NCBI GenBank assembly: GCA_028023455.1
Contig: JAQFVV010012572.1
Span: 248,001 to 312,000 of the forward strand
Reading direction: 5' to 3'
DNA from: Epiperipatus broadwayi
Taxonomy: Eukaryota > Onychophora > Udeonychophora > Euonychophora > Peripatidae
DNA length: 64,000 nucleotides
The notes under the pieces were generated by a model. It saw only the letters and a program-made list of their open reading frames with translations. It was not told where the DNA came from and ran no database searches. The position numbers were made by a program, and so were the translations under genes. Below are positions 27,945 through 39,563 of this stretch, piece after piece. Position 1 is the first letter of the stretch. The number at the start of each line of letters is the position of its first letter.

Positions 27945-28075
27945 TTGTCGTACATGTCCTATTGCAGTGGAAAAGCAATATACTTGAGAGCTAAAGATCC
28001 TTGGGTCACAACTTATCTCTGTTATTTTAGATGGTCAAATATCATGAATTTCCAAGCAACAAGCCATTTGATTGT
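27945..28075 (+). mobile_element. SINE-C copy with tRNA-like head
   Basis: The head has an A-box-like word (TATTGCAGTGGAAAAGC) and a B-box-like GGGTCACAACTT. The tail AAGCAACAAGCCATTTGATT resembles that of the other SINE-C copies and is followed by a T12 run. Confidence 0.5.
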
Positions 28076-28596
28076 TTTTTTTTTTTAAAATAATAAATTC
28101 AGGACCATCCATAGTTGCTGCACCTATCTTGAGAAATGCAAATTAAAAGCCATGGGCTTAATTAATGACTGTCAAATTTATGTTTATGATGACAAAGTTC
28201 TTAATAAATCCATGAGTGATTTTATTTTCTAATTGAAATTTTTAAAAGTCCTTTTATAATGATTGTATTTAAATATTTTGAAAAGAAAAAAAAACATCCA
28301 TAATCTTAATAAATAAATAACCTTTCCTAATTTGATTGTATTTAATAAGAATTTTATTAAGGTTAAACTTTAAATATTTGTTATTGCTTGAACTAAATTA
28401 GATGTTAACATAATGGGTCCCCATATATGGTCTTTGATATTAAACTTTTTTATATCAATGAAAGTCAAATAAATAAAAATAAAATGGAAATGACGAAAAA
28501 GTAAAAAAAAAAATTTGCAAAATCAAAATTTTTAATAATTTTCTAAAACTGCTAATTTACAGAATTTAATATATGTATATATATAAATTAAAATAA

Positions 28597-28720
28597 ATAA
28601 TTGAATGGTTTATTACTTGAGTCCTTTGAGTAACTGAGGTAATAATGTGTGTTGGATAGAGAACTGCAGGTCTTGAGCTCTAGAATCTATTACTCTAAAA
28701 TCATGCTATGCTACCAAGGG
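28597..28720 (-). mobile_element. SINE-C copy
   Basis: Read on the - strand the head is TTGGTAGCATAGCATGATTT, then AGATTCTAGAGCTCAAG, and the tail is CAAGTAATAAACCATTCAAT, as in the trimer at 41231-41612. Length is about 125 bp, as in the other copies. Confidence 0.55.
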
Positions 28721-30060
28721 CTGTATATAAATTTATATAGTATTTATATGTATATGAGATTTTATTAAGACTTTTGCATATCTAAAGTCTTTTTTTTTTC
28801 TTTTACTTAAGACAAAAATGTTAATTTTGTCAAATTATTAAAATAACTATATTTTGATTCATTGTGTAATAATGAATTATATAGAACTTTATACCAATTT
28901 TCCAACCTTTTTCCTATGCTATTTAGTACATTGGTATAATGGTAACCTCAACAACAAAAGAATCAAGGTGCAATTTCTTTCTTAGAAACTAAAAAGAAAA
29001 AATCTCACTCTGGCCACTGGAATGGAATTATTATAGTTAGCCTATCTCTTTGGTACTTTAACCTTAAATGACCCTGTGGTTTAACACAATATATGATTCT
29101 TTTTTCTATATTCAAACTTTACATCTACTTTTTTAAGTTCAACATTTTGATTTAAGAATATTGAATTGTATGTTACTTCATCTCAAATAATGTAATTATT
29201 AATATTTTTCTTAAATTTAATGTTTTTACTATTGACCATAAAAAAACATCAATGATCAGCTTATATAGAGTGCCAGGAACCTTAACTGGATTTATATTCA
29301 AATAAATCATTGACTTGTTAAACTTACAAATAATAAGATATTGATTTTACAATAGCCAATTGATTTTTACAAATTGTTTTCATATAAAAATAAATCTTTT
29401 GTATCCATAACTAGATAAGTCTACAATTCAACAAATGTTCTAATGTTGGGTAATCTATCATTAGACAGTTTTTTATTCAAATAAGCTAAATGCTCTTTCA
29501 GTATTAGCACTTTCAATAGTCCTATTTGTTTGAGCTTTTTGACTAGTTCAGGAATTGAAGCAACCTTTGATTCTATATTTTTTATTTACTAAATCACCTA
29601 AAACGGTTAAGTGAAATATAATATAGACATATTAGTTTGCATAATTTTAATGCTTGTTTTATCATGATTTTTTTTAAATGTATTGACTATATAATGGTAA
29701 ATATACAATAAATATATTCCTGTTACAATTAAAATTTTACAGATGTTATTTCTGAGAAAAAAAATGATTATTTAAAAGTGTCATATTGCTTTTAATGCAA
29801 ATGTTGAAAGTTAATACTGAAAGATATTTAATGTTTTTGTTCTATATAAATTTATCTATTATATTCTTATTGAAATTGCATTTTTGCTTTACTCACAAAT
29901 AAATTTTCATTTAAATTTCTATGACTATACATAGGTGTGCATATACATATGTATATACACATTTCCCAGATTATATAAAGCTATATTTACTAATTTATTA
30001 TTATTCTAATAATAATAAATACTTTATAACAATGATATTAAAAGATACTCTAAACACAAG
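28721..30060. other. AT-rich DNA, no gene seen
   Basis: Nothing codes here. A tRNA-head-like word at 28920-28950 (GTACATTGGTATAATGG) may be a decayed SINE-C head. Confidence 0.4.
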
Positions 30061-30169
30061 TGCTGTTAGCCGAGAGGTCAGCGCAGCCGCCTTGCAAGCA
30101 AGCGGTTGGTTGCAGACGGTTGTTGCAGGTTTGCCTCCCGACCAATGCTATGACATATGAAAAAAAAAA
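30061..30169 (+). mobile_element. SINE-A copy (tRNA-only SINE)
   Basis: The head has a tRNA A box (TAGCCGAGAGG), an anticodon-arm-like CCGC...GCGG stem, a variable-arm-like segment, a B box (GGTTTGCCTCC), then the family tail ATGCTATGACATATG and A10. The whole is about 109 bp. No clear target duplication is seen, so the 5' end may be truncated. Confidence 0.75.
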
Positions 30170-31480
30170 CAAATTATGCTGCTACTTCATTCCATATAAA
30201 AATGAGTATTCGATGTTATAGTGAGATTTAGAACTATGTTCACCACATGAATGTAAATATACATGAATAGAGAGGGGGGAAATGTGTACTCAATGTAATA
30301 TATGTTTGTTTTAAGATGTAACTAAGTATTGTATTTTTTGTAATGTAGAATTTATTAAATGTTTGAATTGACTCTTCTTTCATTAATCTGTGATATCCTA
30401 TAAAATGTAAATAAAATTTTTTTTTTAATATTAATAATATTAGTAGTAGTACTACTATAGCTACTACTACTATTAGTATTAGTATTATTTATATAGGACT
30501 GTTTGAAGCTTTCCAAATTTGATTGGAAGCCTTTCTTCAACTTTTCTGATATTAATTTTGATATTGATTTTTTTATATGCATACTTAAATAACCTGTTAA
30601 ATCCTTGTATTCCAGTAAAAATTACCTCAAGCAGGCATTTTCCTTTATAGTACTCAGAAATTATTAAAAGGAAAGTCATATTGTAGACAATACTTCAAAC
30701 CAAAAAATATTTTTGACAATAATTGTTAATTTTATAAAATTACCCAAAATCATTCATTAGACAAATTATGAAAAATGTATACAAAATATGGAGTTATATA
30801 TTTCAAATAATCCCAGAAATTATAGTCTCTAATTAAAGATTTTAGTCTAACCAAAAAAATAGTATTATACTAACATCACTTTTAAATACTTTTTTAAGAT
30901 TGCCAATTCAACTTAATGTATTTCCGATGTTTATTCTCTAGAAAAAAATAATCATTGTTTTTTTTTTCTGAATCTGATATCCTATCTTTTACCAAAAAGT
31001 TCAGATTGAACTCTAGTTTAGATCCAGATAATATCTTTTTTCATATATATAAAATGTAGCCATTATACTGCGCTTCAAACCCTCGTTGATAAAATTAGAA
31101 AAATCGTAGTTAAATATCAGGCTTAGCGCTTTCGAGGTCTTTTAACTTCATATTCATAGCCGAAGAATTAGAAACGTTGTAGTGTTGTTGACGTTTGCTA
31201 ATATATGCAAATTAGTCTTCATATGCAAAACAATTTTACTATCAAAAGATCAATCAGCTCGACCACTTTTTAGAGATAGAGAAACACTTGCATTTTCTAC
31301 TAATGGCGTGTGGATCGTTTATGATGTAGTACGCCTCCTTTATTTTTCTTTTGCAGTCATTTCTCTCAATATACACAATCTGAGGGTTGGAGGGTTCAAA
31401 CTTGTTGTAACCCTAAAAATAGCAAAGATTTTTTATATATATAAAAATGGCTTTAAAAACTTAGCAGTTTGAAATTATTT
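30170..31480. other. AT-rich DNA with a less AT-rich patch
   Basis: No gene is called. The patch 31065-31400 has more CpG and two octamer-like words (TATGCAAAT at 31205 and ATATGCAAA at 31222), and an open + frame (31182-31472) without recognisable domain. It lies just 5' of a LINE fragment and may belong to that element's upstream sequence or be regulatory. Confidence 0.3.
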
Positions 31481-31489
31481 TACACACCA

Positions 31490-32530
31490 CTGACAAAATC
31501 TTCCAGTGATGTCTTTATGATAAAATTATCTTAGATATTAGCAGACTTTTAACTCTCAGTCAATATAGATTCTTGTCTAATAAATCAAATGAAAATGATC
31601 TTATCATTTTTTATAGAAGATAAGAGCATTCTTGATGTCATTTATTTTGGCATGTCTAAAGCCTTTGACAAAATTGACCATAATATTTTTCTAGCCAAAT
31701 TTCATAATTTAGGTCTTTCAAAATCTCTATTTAAACAGTTTGAATCATTTATATATTATAAAACTGTTTTTGTTAAATATAATAATAATACTCTTGCTCA
31801 ATTGGAATACACCAAGGCAGCATTTTCCCCTTAATGTGGTTCACTATATATATATAATATTGAATATAATCCACTATAATGTGGTTCACTATATATATAT
31901 AATATTGAATATAATCCACTATGTTGATGATTGTAAAATTTTCAGATGCATTAATCCTTTTCTGATTGCACTTTGCTACAAAATATTTTAGATAATTTTA
32001 CTGTTCATTTGTTCTATATATGATTTTTAAATTATTTTTCAGAATAATCAGAATGATCTTGGAATTATTTTCTTCTTCCATCTTCATATTAATACTGTAA
32101 TGAACAGGACATTTAAAATAATGACTATCATACATTGATAAGGTAAAATATTTAATCAGTTACTTAAATATAAACTTTCCCTCTCTTTGATCTCCTTAAT
32201 CTTAGAATTTAGTTCAATTATATAGAACCCACATACTAAAAGAGATATACAAAATATTCAGATTATATTTTCTAGATTTTCTAAATATAATCACTTCAAT
32301 GACCTTATGAAGAAGAAAAATCAAAGACATTATATATTTATACAAGAGATCATCTCTCAATTTACAACTACCTCAGACTTGCTTTCAAATATTTTTTTCC
32401 ATCTCTTTTAATATTATACCAGGTCACACAATCCTTTAAATCTAATTTCCTGTTGTTCAGATATCTTATATTCTTTCCTATATTTTATATGATCACCTCA
32501 TACAACTGAGATTTTATGAATTATAAAATT
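31490..32530 (+). mobile_element. CR1/jockey-like LINE fragment (RT core to C-terminus)
   Basis: The order of motifs is that of a non-LTR reverse transcriptase: LTLSQYRFLSNKSNENDLI (near 31550-31605), then IYFGMSKAFDKIDHNIFLAK..NLGLSKSLFKQFESF (31640-31750), then VDDCKIF (31920-31942), a form of the catalytic YADD box, and downstream LGIIF and SLILEFSSII*NPHTK (32200-32240), as in the C-terminal region of CR1/jockey proteins. This differs from the RTE elements in the window. Several frame changes and stops mark it as a fossil. A 45-base direct duplication lies just before VDD. Confidence 0.75.
31835..31924 (+). repeat. 45-bp in-frame tandem duplication in the RT fragment
   Basis: TGTGGTTCACTATATATATA starts at 31835 and again at 31880. 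The two units are identical over 45 bases, an exact multiple of three, and sit just upstream of the VDD box. Perfect identity in an otherwise decayed element shows the duplication is much younger than the insertion. Confidence 0.9.
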
Positions 32531-33400
32531 CCTCATTTTGTTTTTAATCAATTTAGCAAAGCTCTAAAACTGAAATATAATTTGTAATATCATTACCCTT
32601 ATACAACTGTCATTTCTTTTTTCACTACATTTTCTCTTTTTTTTCTTCTTTTCTTCATATCTTGTTATCATCATGTTAATTATAATTATATTTATTTTTT
32701 TTAATGCGCATCTTGTAATGGACTATTAGTTATAACTTTATACTTTAAATAATATTGAAATTAAAATAAAAATAATAACAATTATTATTATTCTATTTAA
32801 TATTTATTATACATATTCCAACATTTCCGTTTCAGTAGAAATCCACAAGTTAATAATAATACTCTTTTTTTTATTTGTCTGAAATAAAGCCTATATTGTT
32901 GTGCATAAAAATCTTTACATGAATTTTAGTAAAGAGTTAATTTAAGATAAATTTTGTAAGAAATATAAAATTAAATATTTTTTCCTTTTTCTTTCATTTC
33001 AAATAATTCATTAAACTTTTATATTCAAAGTAAAATTAAACACTAATGAGTACAAAATTATGTTATAGCTATGGGTAATCTTTTTATTATGTAATTTTTT
33101 TTTAAGCATCTTTATTATTATATTTTTACTCTAGCTTTGTTTTTTTATACATGTTTTGTCTGTGTTTTAATATCTTACTAGTATTTATTTTGTGCAATCT
33201 CATTATAGATGATGATCATACTCATATCAGTACTAACAATGGGATTCTTATTGCATGGCTAAAAGCAATCATAAATGATTACTTATACTTTGTTTTTATT
33301 TTTTTTCTGAATAAGCAGAATCATTATTCATATCATCTAATAATTATAAATTTATGAATATGTAAATAAAAATTGTATATTTCGTACAATATAAAGTTTT
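32531..33400. other. AT-rich DNA, no gene seen
   Basis: Low-complexity T-rich and A-rich sequence. The first 200 bases may be the 3' tail of the LINE fragment upstream. Confidence 0.4.
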
Positions 33401-33677
33401 AAAATTACCCCAAATTTACAACCCAACCAGATTAGACAAAGAAAATAAACTCTAAAACACAATCAACGATTTAGCTGTTTTGATGCAATTAAAGTTGTCT
33501 TCTTTGAAAGAAGTGAAATAAAAGATTAAAAAATCTTTATTATTAAAAATGTATTGATTCTGAAGCAATTAATTTATTTAGTAAAAATTTGTTATCTTAC
33601 CATCCTTTACACTTGAGAAGTCTGCTTGTAGCAGTGAAACCATTGGTTGTATTGAATTGTGAATTTGGGGTAATTTT
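33401..33677. mobile_element. Small TIR element
   Basis: AAAATTACCCCAAATT at 33401-33416 is matched exactly in inverse by AATTTGGGGTAATTTT at 33662-33677. The next bases also pair loosely (CAACCCAACCA with TGGTTGTATTG). The CCCC/GGGG blocks stand out in this AT-rich DNA. A 277-bp element without coding capacity fits a non-autonomous DNA transposon; the target duplication is not resolved. Confidence 0.6.
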
Positions 33678-34624
33678 GATTATTTTATTGACTAGTTTAA
33701 ATGTTTAGTGTAGAGTTTATATGTTTGGTAGTAAATGGATTTATACTCTTCAGATCTTTTAATAGGAAAAAGTAAATATTTCAAAAGCTGAAGCCCAAGA
33801 ATAGATATTTGAGACAGTGTCTTTAGAAAAGCCATCTAAGATGGCCACCATGTACTATTATTACTGGTATTTTACCATTAATCTGAAAACCTGCTTTAAA
33901 AATGAATGTGCTTTCAGAAAATTTTTGAAAAAGCACAAAATCATTTAAATACAAACATGTATTTATATCAATAAAATGAAAAATGTTTAAAAATTAAACA
34001 TAATATATTAGTATGATTTAAATATAATTTACTAGCAAATATTTGTTTTAAAAATGTATTTAATACAAAATAGAATAAATAAAATTTAATTCATTATTTA
34101 CATTTACTTAATTGTGAAGAAGTTTTGTATTGGTAAATGGCAGAAATTCAAGTACTATATAGTAATGAAAGTGGCACCATTTTGTATTGTTTTAAAAATA
34201 TAATTAAATAATAAAAAAATAAAAAACATATTTAAATTCATTATGTACAAGTGGTAAAAAATTCATAATTAAAGTTTAAACTTCTTTGTATATTTTTTAT
34301 AAAAACTGATGAAATGTAACTATGATCACTTCAAATTCTTTTTTGTTTACATTTGGCATAGAAATTCAAACATTTTGCTTTTATATTTGTATAATATTAT
34401 GAATAAATAAATAAAACAGCATTACTTTTTAACAATTCAATTTTTTAAGAAAGAGAAAATTTATTTTGAGGATTTTCTCATAATTAGAAAACAAACTACG
34501 TAATTTTAATTTTATATAGAAATCTACATCGAATTAAAATTATGTAATCTTGCATGACGTCACCATTTTTTTAAATGATCTTTTAATATAGAATCATAAA
34601 TGTTTTGATTTTTGCTGATAAAAT
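33678..34624. other. AT-rich DNA, no gene seen
   Basis: I see no exon, repeat family or RNA gene here beyond simple A/T runs. Confidence 0.4.
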
Positions 34625-34634
34625 TGTAATTAAA

Positions 34635-34749
34635 GACAAGCGTTGTTAGCCGAGAGGTCAGCACAGCTGCCTTGCAAGCAAGCAGTTGTTTGCAGACAGT
34701 TGTTGCGGGTTCGTCTCCCACCGATGCTATGACATATGGAAAAAAAAAA
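34635..34749 (+). mobile_element. SINE-A copy with target-site duplication
   Basis: A box TAGCCGAGAGG, B box GGGTTCGTCTCC, tail GATGCTATGACATATGG and A10. It is flanked by a direct repeat TGTAATTAAA (34625-34634 and 34750-34759), as expected for LINE-mediated retroposition. It shares most of its body with the copy at 30061. Confidence 0.85.
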
Positions 34750-35204
34750 TGTAATTAAATGTGAATTTTATACACTTAGAGAAAAATTAAAATTTGTCAT
34801 ACAAAAGTATATTAAAATTACTCATTGACCACATTGTTACATTAGGTGACTATTGTAGTATTATATAGACATTAAAATTGTAAACATATTTTGTCAGGTT
34901 TTTTTTAAATTAATGCGTAATATGAAAAATTGTACAGAGGTCCCTAGTGACGATTTTTTCAGACACTCATTGCTAAGGTTTACAGCCTTGTTAAAACTAT
35001 TAATATGAAAAATTGTAAATGTTTTGTTTTTATTTTAAAAAAATACTGCCTGTGAAATTGAAATTTTTGCATAGTTTAAGCGTAAATTAAATTTTTTATA
35101 AATATTTTATTGGGGTTATCCAGACCATCTTTTTTTTTTTTTTGGCTGATATAAAATTTTAGCAATCTGACATTAAAAATTAGATCCATGTTTTATTTTT
35201 AATT

Positions 35205-35828
35205 TGTAATAACTGACATCCAGGCTTATTACATACCTGTATCAATATATGTAATATATAGGGTATATGAGCACAGACTTTCACATGATCCACCACTCTC
35301 CACTCTATCTCATAACACTGATACACTTGAACACCTATATGTGGAAAAGATAAATAATCACCAATATATGTATTTCATGCTAAACTAGCAATCATCAGTT
35401 GGTCCAGATTATCATCTCTACACATATATGCAATAAGTGCTCAAATATATATTAAGATAGCCAATTTCCATACTTTAATGGACAGGCTTTAATCCAATCC
35501 ATACTCCAACTCTTCAACCATCCATCCAATTGAAAATCTGATGATGGAACACTCAAAGGCCACCCTGAGGCCGAGATTCTTATCACACCCATGTTGACCT
35601 AAAGTCAATGTGTCCCCTCGTGTGCTGGGCATAATCCATTTAATACATATACGAGGAATGGGTAGACATCTTTGCTATGTAATAACTGACATAGAGCCTT
35701 ATTATATACCTGTATCAATATGTGTAATATATAGGGTATATGAGTACAGACTTTCACATGACCCACCACTCTCCACTCTATCTCATAACACTGATACCTT
35801 GAACACATATATGTCAAAAAGATAAATT
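35205..35828. repeat. 148-bp direct repeats 473 bp apart (TRIM-like or tandem dimer)
   Basis: A block beginning TGTAATAACTGACAT and containing ATATAGGGTATATGAG and CCACCACTCTCCACTCTATC occurs at 35205-35354 and at 35678-35828, about 94% alike. The 325 bases between are non-coding and less AT-rich around 35550-35630. The blocks start with TG but do not end with a clear CA, and no 5-base target duplication is seen. A partial tandem repeat of a 473-bp unit is therefore as likely as a miniature LTR element. Confidence 0.75.
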
Positions 35829-36168
35829 CTGAATTATGGACTCAGTTCAAATTTTTTTAGAGTTTTAAATTTAATTGTTTTATAAAAATGTTCAGATAAA
35901 AATTTGTTCATATGATTTTTTTTTGTGGTGACTACTAAAGAAATAGCAATATGACATTACAAATTGCTATATTTTTTGTTTCAATTTTTTTAATTACTGG
36001 AAATACATTGTTTATATAGAACTGAAATATTTTTTTTTTATTTTTAATGTCATATGCACTTAAAATGTATGTGTGTTACATGTATCACAAAGCATTCAAG
36101 TTTTAAAGATTTCTTTTAACTTTTTTATTAATGGATGCATTATGGAAGTTGTAGTCTGCAAATTTTAG

Positions 36169-36258
36169 CCGATATCAATCATTGTTGTGCCTTGTTGGCT
36201 GATGTAAAAGTGTTGGGAAAAAAGGAAAAATACATAATTTATGCTTCTCAGAATAAAA
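36169..36258 (+). CDS. Candidate internal exon
   Basis: AATTTTAG|CC (acceptor-like) opens a 90-base stretch that reads ADINHCCALLADVKVLGKKE and KYIIYASQNK, then a GTAGTG donor-like site at 36259. Both ends are phase 1, the same phase as the donor of the start exon at 23866-23965. The donor is not strong and no domain is recognised. It is offered as a hypothesis only. Confidence 0.2.
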
Positions 36259-36439
36259 GTAGTGCACCTGCATTAATAATAGTTTTAAAATATAGTCTTC
36301 TTTACAAAAGAAGAAAGACAATAATTAATGTTAATTTGGCAAAAAATATTTATGGATTTCTATTAATATATATGTTTTTAATTGATAGATATAGCTTTAC
36401 ATAGGATGTATAATGTATTCATATGTGTGTATATATAAT

Positions 36440-37075
36440 CATTAAAATCTGTCAGCACTTAGACAATCCCAATATCAATAACAATCAACAATCTCAACCG
36501 CGGTCAAGGCAGATCTGTTTGCCCTATTCTAAAGCTATCTTGTAAATTTGTATAATCAATGGATGCCAAATGATGCTATAATTCCATCCCAAGACCATTT
36601 ATGACTTTTGTTTTTTTATCAGTGAAGACTAGGATTTAAAGTTGGATGTAATGTAATTATGCATGTAGCAATTATTTTTTCCTTCTTTATGCTATTCATA
36701 CTAATAATTGAAATTCAATAAAACTCTAAAGTTTCAAACCCGATTTAATTTGTTTGCATACTTATATAGATATGTCACTAGCATCCACTTCCACATATTA
36801 TAAAGACCTTAGTTTTATCATAATTACGAGATCCCGTCTGTCCTTTAGTTAGTATTATTAATACCAACAACAGCATCACATTACTGTCTCACTTGCTTCA
36901 AGTCTAGGTTTCTTCATTTTACCCTCAAACTATCTATTGTAAACCTGAGTAATCATTGGATACCAGATGGTATAACCTAGTCTGAGAATAGTAATACCCT
37001 ACATAATCTGGTTTTCTTTGATTGTTCAGGCTTGGACAAGTAGCTCTAAAGTAGAGTGAAAATATCTATTTTTGG
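36440..37075. repeat. Two diverged copies of an unclassified repeat
   Basis: 36480-36660 and 36860-37070 share a sequence of blocks (for example CTATCTTGTAAAT..GTATAATCAATGGATGCCA against CTATCTATTGTAAACCTGAGTAATCATTGGATACCA). A weaker third match lies at 55205-55270. The family is not recognised and no coding is visible. Confidence 0.35.
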
Positions 37076-37635
37076 AGCATATTAGTACATATATGAAAAA
37101 GTCATAAGATATTGTTATGATATATTTGATAATAAAGGACAATATATATAGTTATGTGGATGAAAGAAAAATAAAAAATACAATTTTAATAATAATATAT
37201 TAGAATTCTAAATATATATTTAAAAAATAATATCTTTTTCTTGAAATTACCTTCAATAAAATTATAAATATTGGTAACATATACCACTTTGTTATTTAAG
37301 TAAAAACTAAAGATGATTTTGTAATGTAGTCAAAATATTTTGAAAATTACTGTACTTAAGATGGCTAGTTGTTTTTATTATATTTAAAATTATCACTGTG
37401 ATACTATCTTCATATATCTTAATAGATTTTTCTAATAAATCTAAAGTATATAAATGTTTATATCATTATTTCTATCTTCTGTTAGACTTAATTTAGATGT
37501 TGAAGTATATTACTTGAGAACATTTCCTACAGTACATTCTTTCTATTGCTAATTTATAATTCATAGATATATTCTGAGTTTAGCAATTTAATGTAGAGAT
37601 GGACTCAAAAATTAAAAATTTTGGATTAAAATAAA

Positions 37636-37775
37636 AGTAAATAATCTAATGGCTTTATTACTCAAGAGTTCATAAGCAGTTTGATCATCATCAGAAATTC
37701 CAGCAATGAAATCACTCTGAAAACCTCCCATTTCAGAATCTAACATTCTCCCATCATACTAAATCATACCAGACT
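37636..37775 (-). mobile_element. SINE-C copy
   Basis: On the - strand the head is GGTATGATTTAGTATGATGG, then TTAGATTCTGAAATGG, and the tail CTTGAGTAATAAAGCCATTA matches the family. A GATGATGATC insertion lies before the tail. Confidence 0.6.
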
Positions 37776-39039
37776 TAACCTGTCATTTCTAATAACCATT
37801 TGATAACTATTAATTTATAAATCTCATAATAATATAAATTTATTTATTTACATAAATTTGTAATTGCAAGTTTTGTAATGGAATTTTGTAATAATAAATT
37901 GTCATTTTCTATAATTATCTCTTTGTTGTTGTTGAAAATGAGTTCACATTAATCAGTTTTGGTGCACGTTTTATAATTATTTATGATGTACAATGCAAAT
38001 TTTATAACAAGGTTATAATTTATAATAATTTCAAAGTAAATACATGTGTTTTATTATTATAATAATTAAATAAAAATAATTGTATGATTAATTAGTTGAG
38101 TACATGGGAAAGGGGGAATATGATGAGGAGGTACCAAATTAATAGATTCTGCACTACTTCCATTTGTAATGACCAAACTAAGATTTGATTTTCATGAACT
38201 TTTCTAATGTCTACCATTTTATTCTTGTACTAATTTTTTTTTAGTATTATTTTGCAGAAAAATTGCATTCACATTTTGGTCAAAAAATAATACTTAAAGC
38301 AATTGTGTATTTGTTTTGAGGGATAAATAAATTAGGACAATTGCAATTCTAAATATATATGCTTTTTTTTTAGTACTAATAAAAAATAAACTTATCTTGA
38401 ACGTATATAATTACTAATTAATTTTAGATGCTATAAAATATTACCTTATTTTTGATTTATCGTTAACATTTTAAATTCTTTTGATTAAAAAAAAGTGGAA
38501 GCGATTCTAAATTAAAGTGAGGAAAAATTATGCTCAACTAAGAAAAAAATAAAGGGTGGGGTCTTTACTCCCGGTCCCCCCCCCCCCCTGGGGGAAACTA
38601 AGGAAAATATTGCAATTATTTATTTTTTATTTCCCTTATGTTCTTTAAAAAACAAAAAATCTTGTCTAGAATTTAAAATATATAAACAATTGTGAAGAAT
38701 TATTATGTAATAATAGAGAATATAAATGAACATATACACAAGTACTTTATTATAACAATCAATAAATCAGTTTTTCAGGACGTTATGGTATATTAAGTAC
38801 TAAAGTGGAGGTTTGAAAATAACCTTTAACTTTTGGTTATGCTATTTAACCTCTGCATTAAACTACACCGGATATTTATTAATAGATATTTGCATACTTC
38901 AGAGATGTAAATATTATTGAAATTATAATAAGAATTTTTTGTGTGTACTGTATTTTTCTAGATAACTTGTTATGTTGTAACTAGACAAATAAACAATTAT
39001 AACTGATATTGCAAATGGAAATTATATCATTTAATAATA

Positions 39040-39080
39040 GTATTTGTTTGATTCAGCTTTAAATTGAATCAAATAAATAC
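39040..39080. repeat. 16-bp hairpin
   Basis: GTATTTGTTTGATTCA (39040-39055) pairs with TGAATCAAATAAATAC (39065-39080) with one mismatch and a nine-base loop. Confidence 0.8.
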
Positions 39081-39505
39081 TTTCAATTCGCAATGCCAGT
39101 TTTAATTGATAGGCTGAGTCAAACGAATTTTAATTGGTTGTTTGTATGGCTAGCTAAGTAAGACAAAAATACTAATACAAGATGATATTATTTCAATTTG
39201 TAAAGTCAGTTTTAATTGTTTGTTTATCTGATTACATCATAACTGAAATTATCCTCAAAAATACAAGTAAATTCTTAGCCATAATTTTAATATATATATA
39301 TAATAAATTATGCTTTTAAACTGCAAATAATAAAAATACACGTAATTATCGAATTATCTTAAAAAATATTAATAACCAAGATTACTTTTAGTATAATACA
39401 TTAAATCTCCTAACAACCAATTATTGGAAGAAAAATGCTTTATTTAATTACCAAAATTCAAGAGCATTCTCCTTGTATTATATCTTTGACTTACCACATT
39501 ATTGT

Positions 39506-39563
39506 TATTCAAGCACGAGTGCGTGTGCGGCGCAACTGTTCCCAAAGCACTCGAGCTTGAATA
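39506..39563. repeat. GC-rich hairpin
   Basis: TATTCAAGCACGAGTGC (39506-39522) and GCACTCGAGCTTGAATA (39547-39563) form a 17-bp stem with a single mismatch. The loop of 24 bases (GTGTGCGGCGC...) is itself GC-rich, which is unusual in this window. Confidence 0.85.

Noticed and set aside
35605-35825. Overlapping frames of about 70 codons on both strands
   Set aside because: They fall within the non-coding direct-repeat structure and are not conserved between its two copies.
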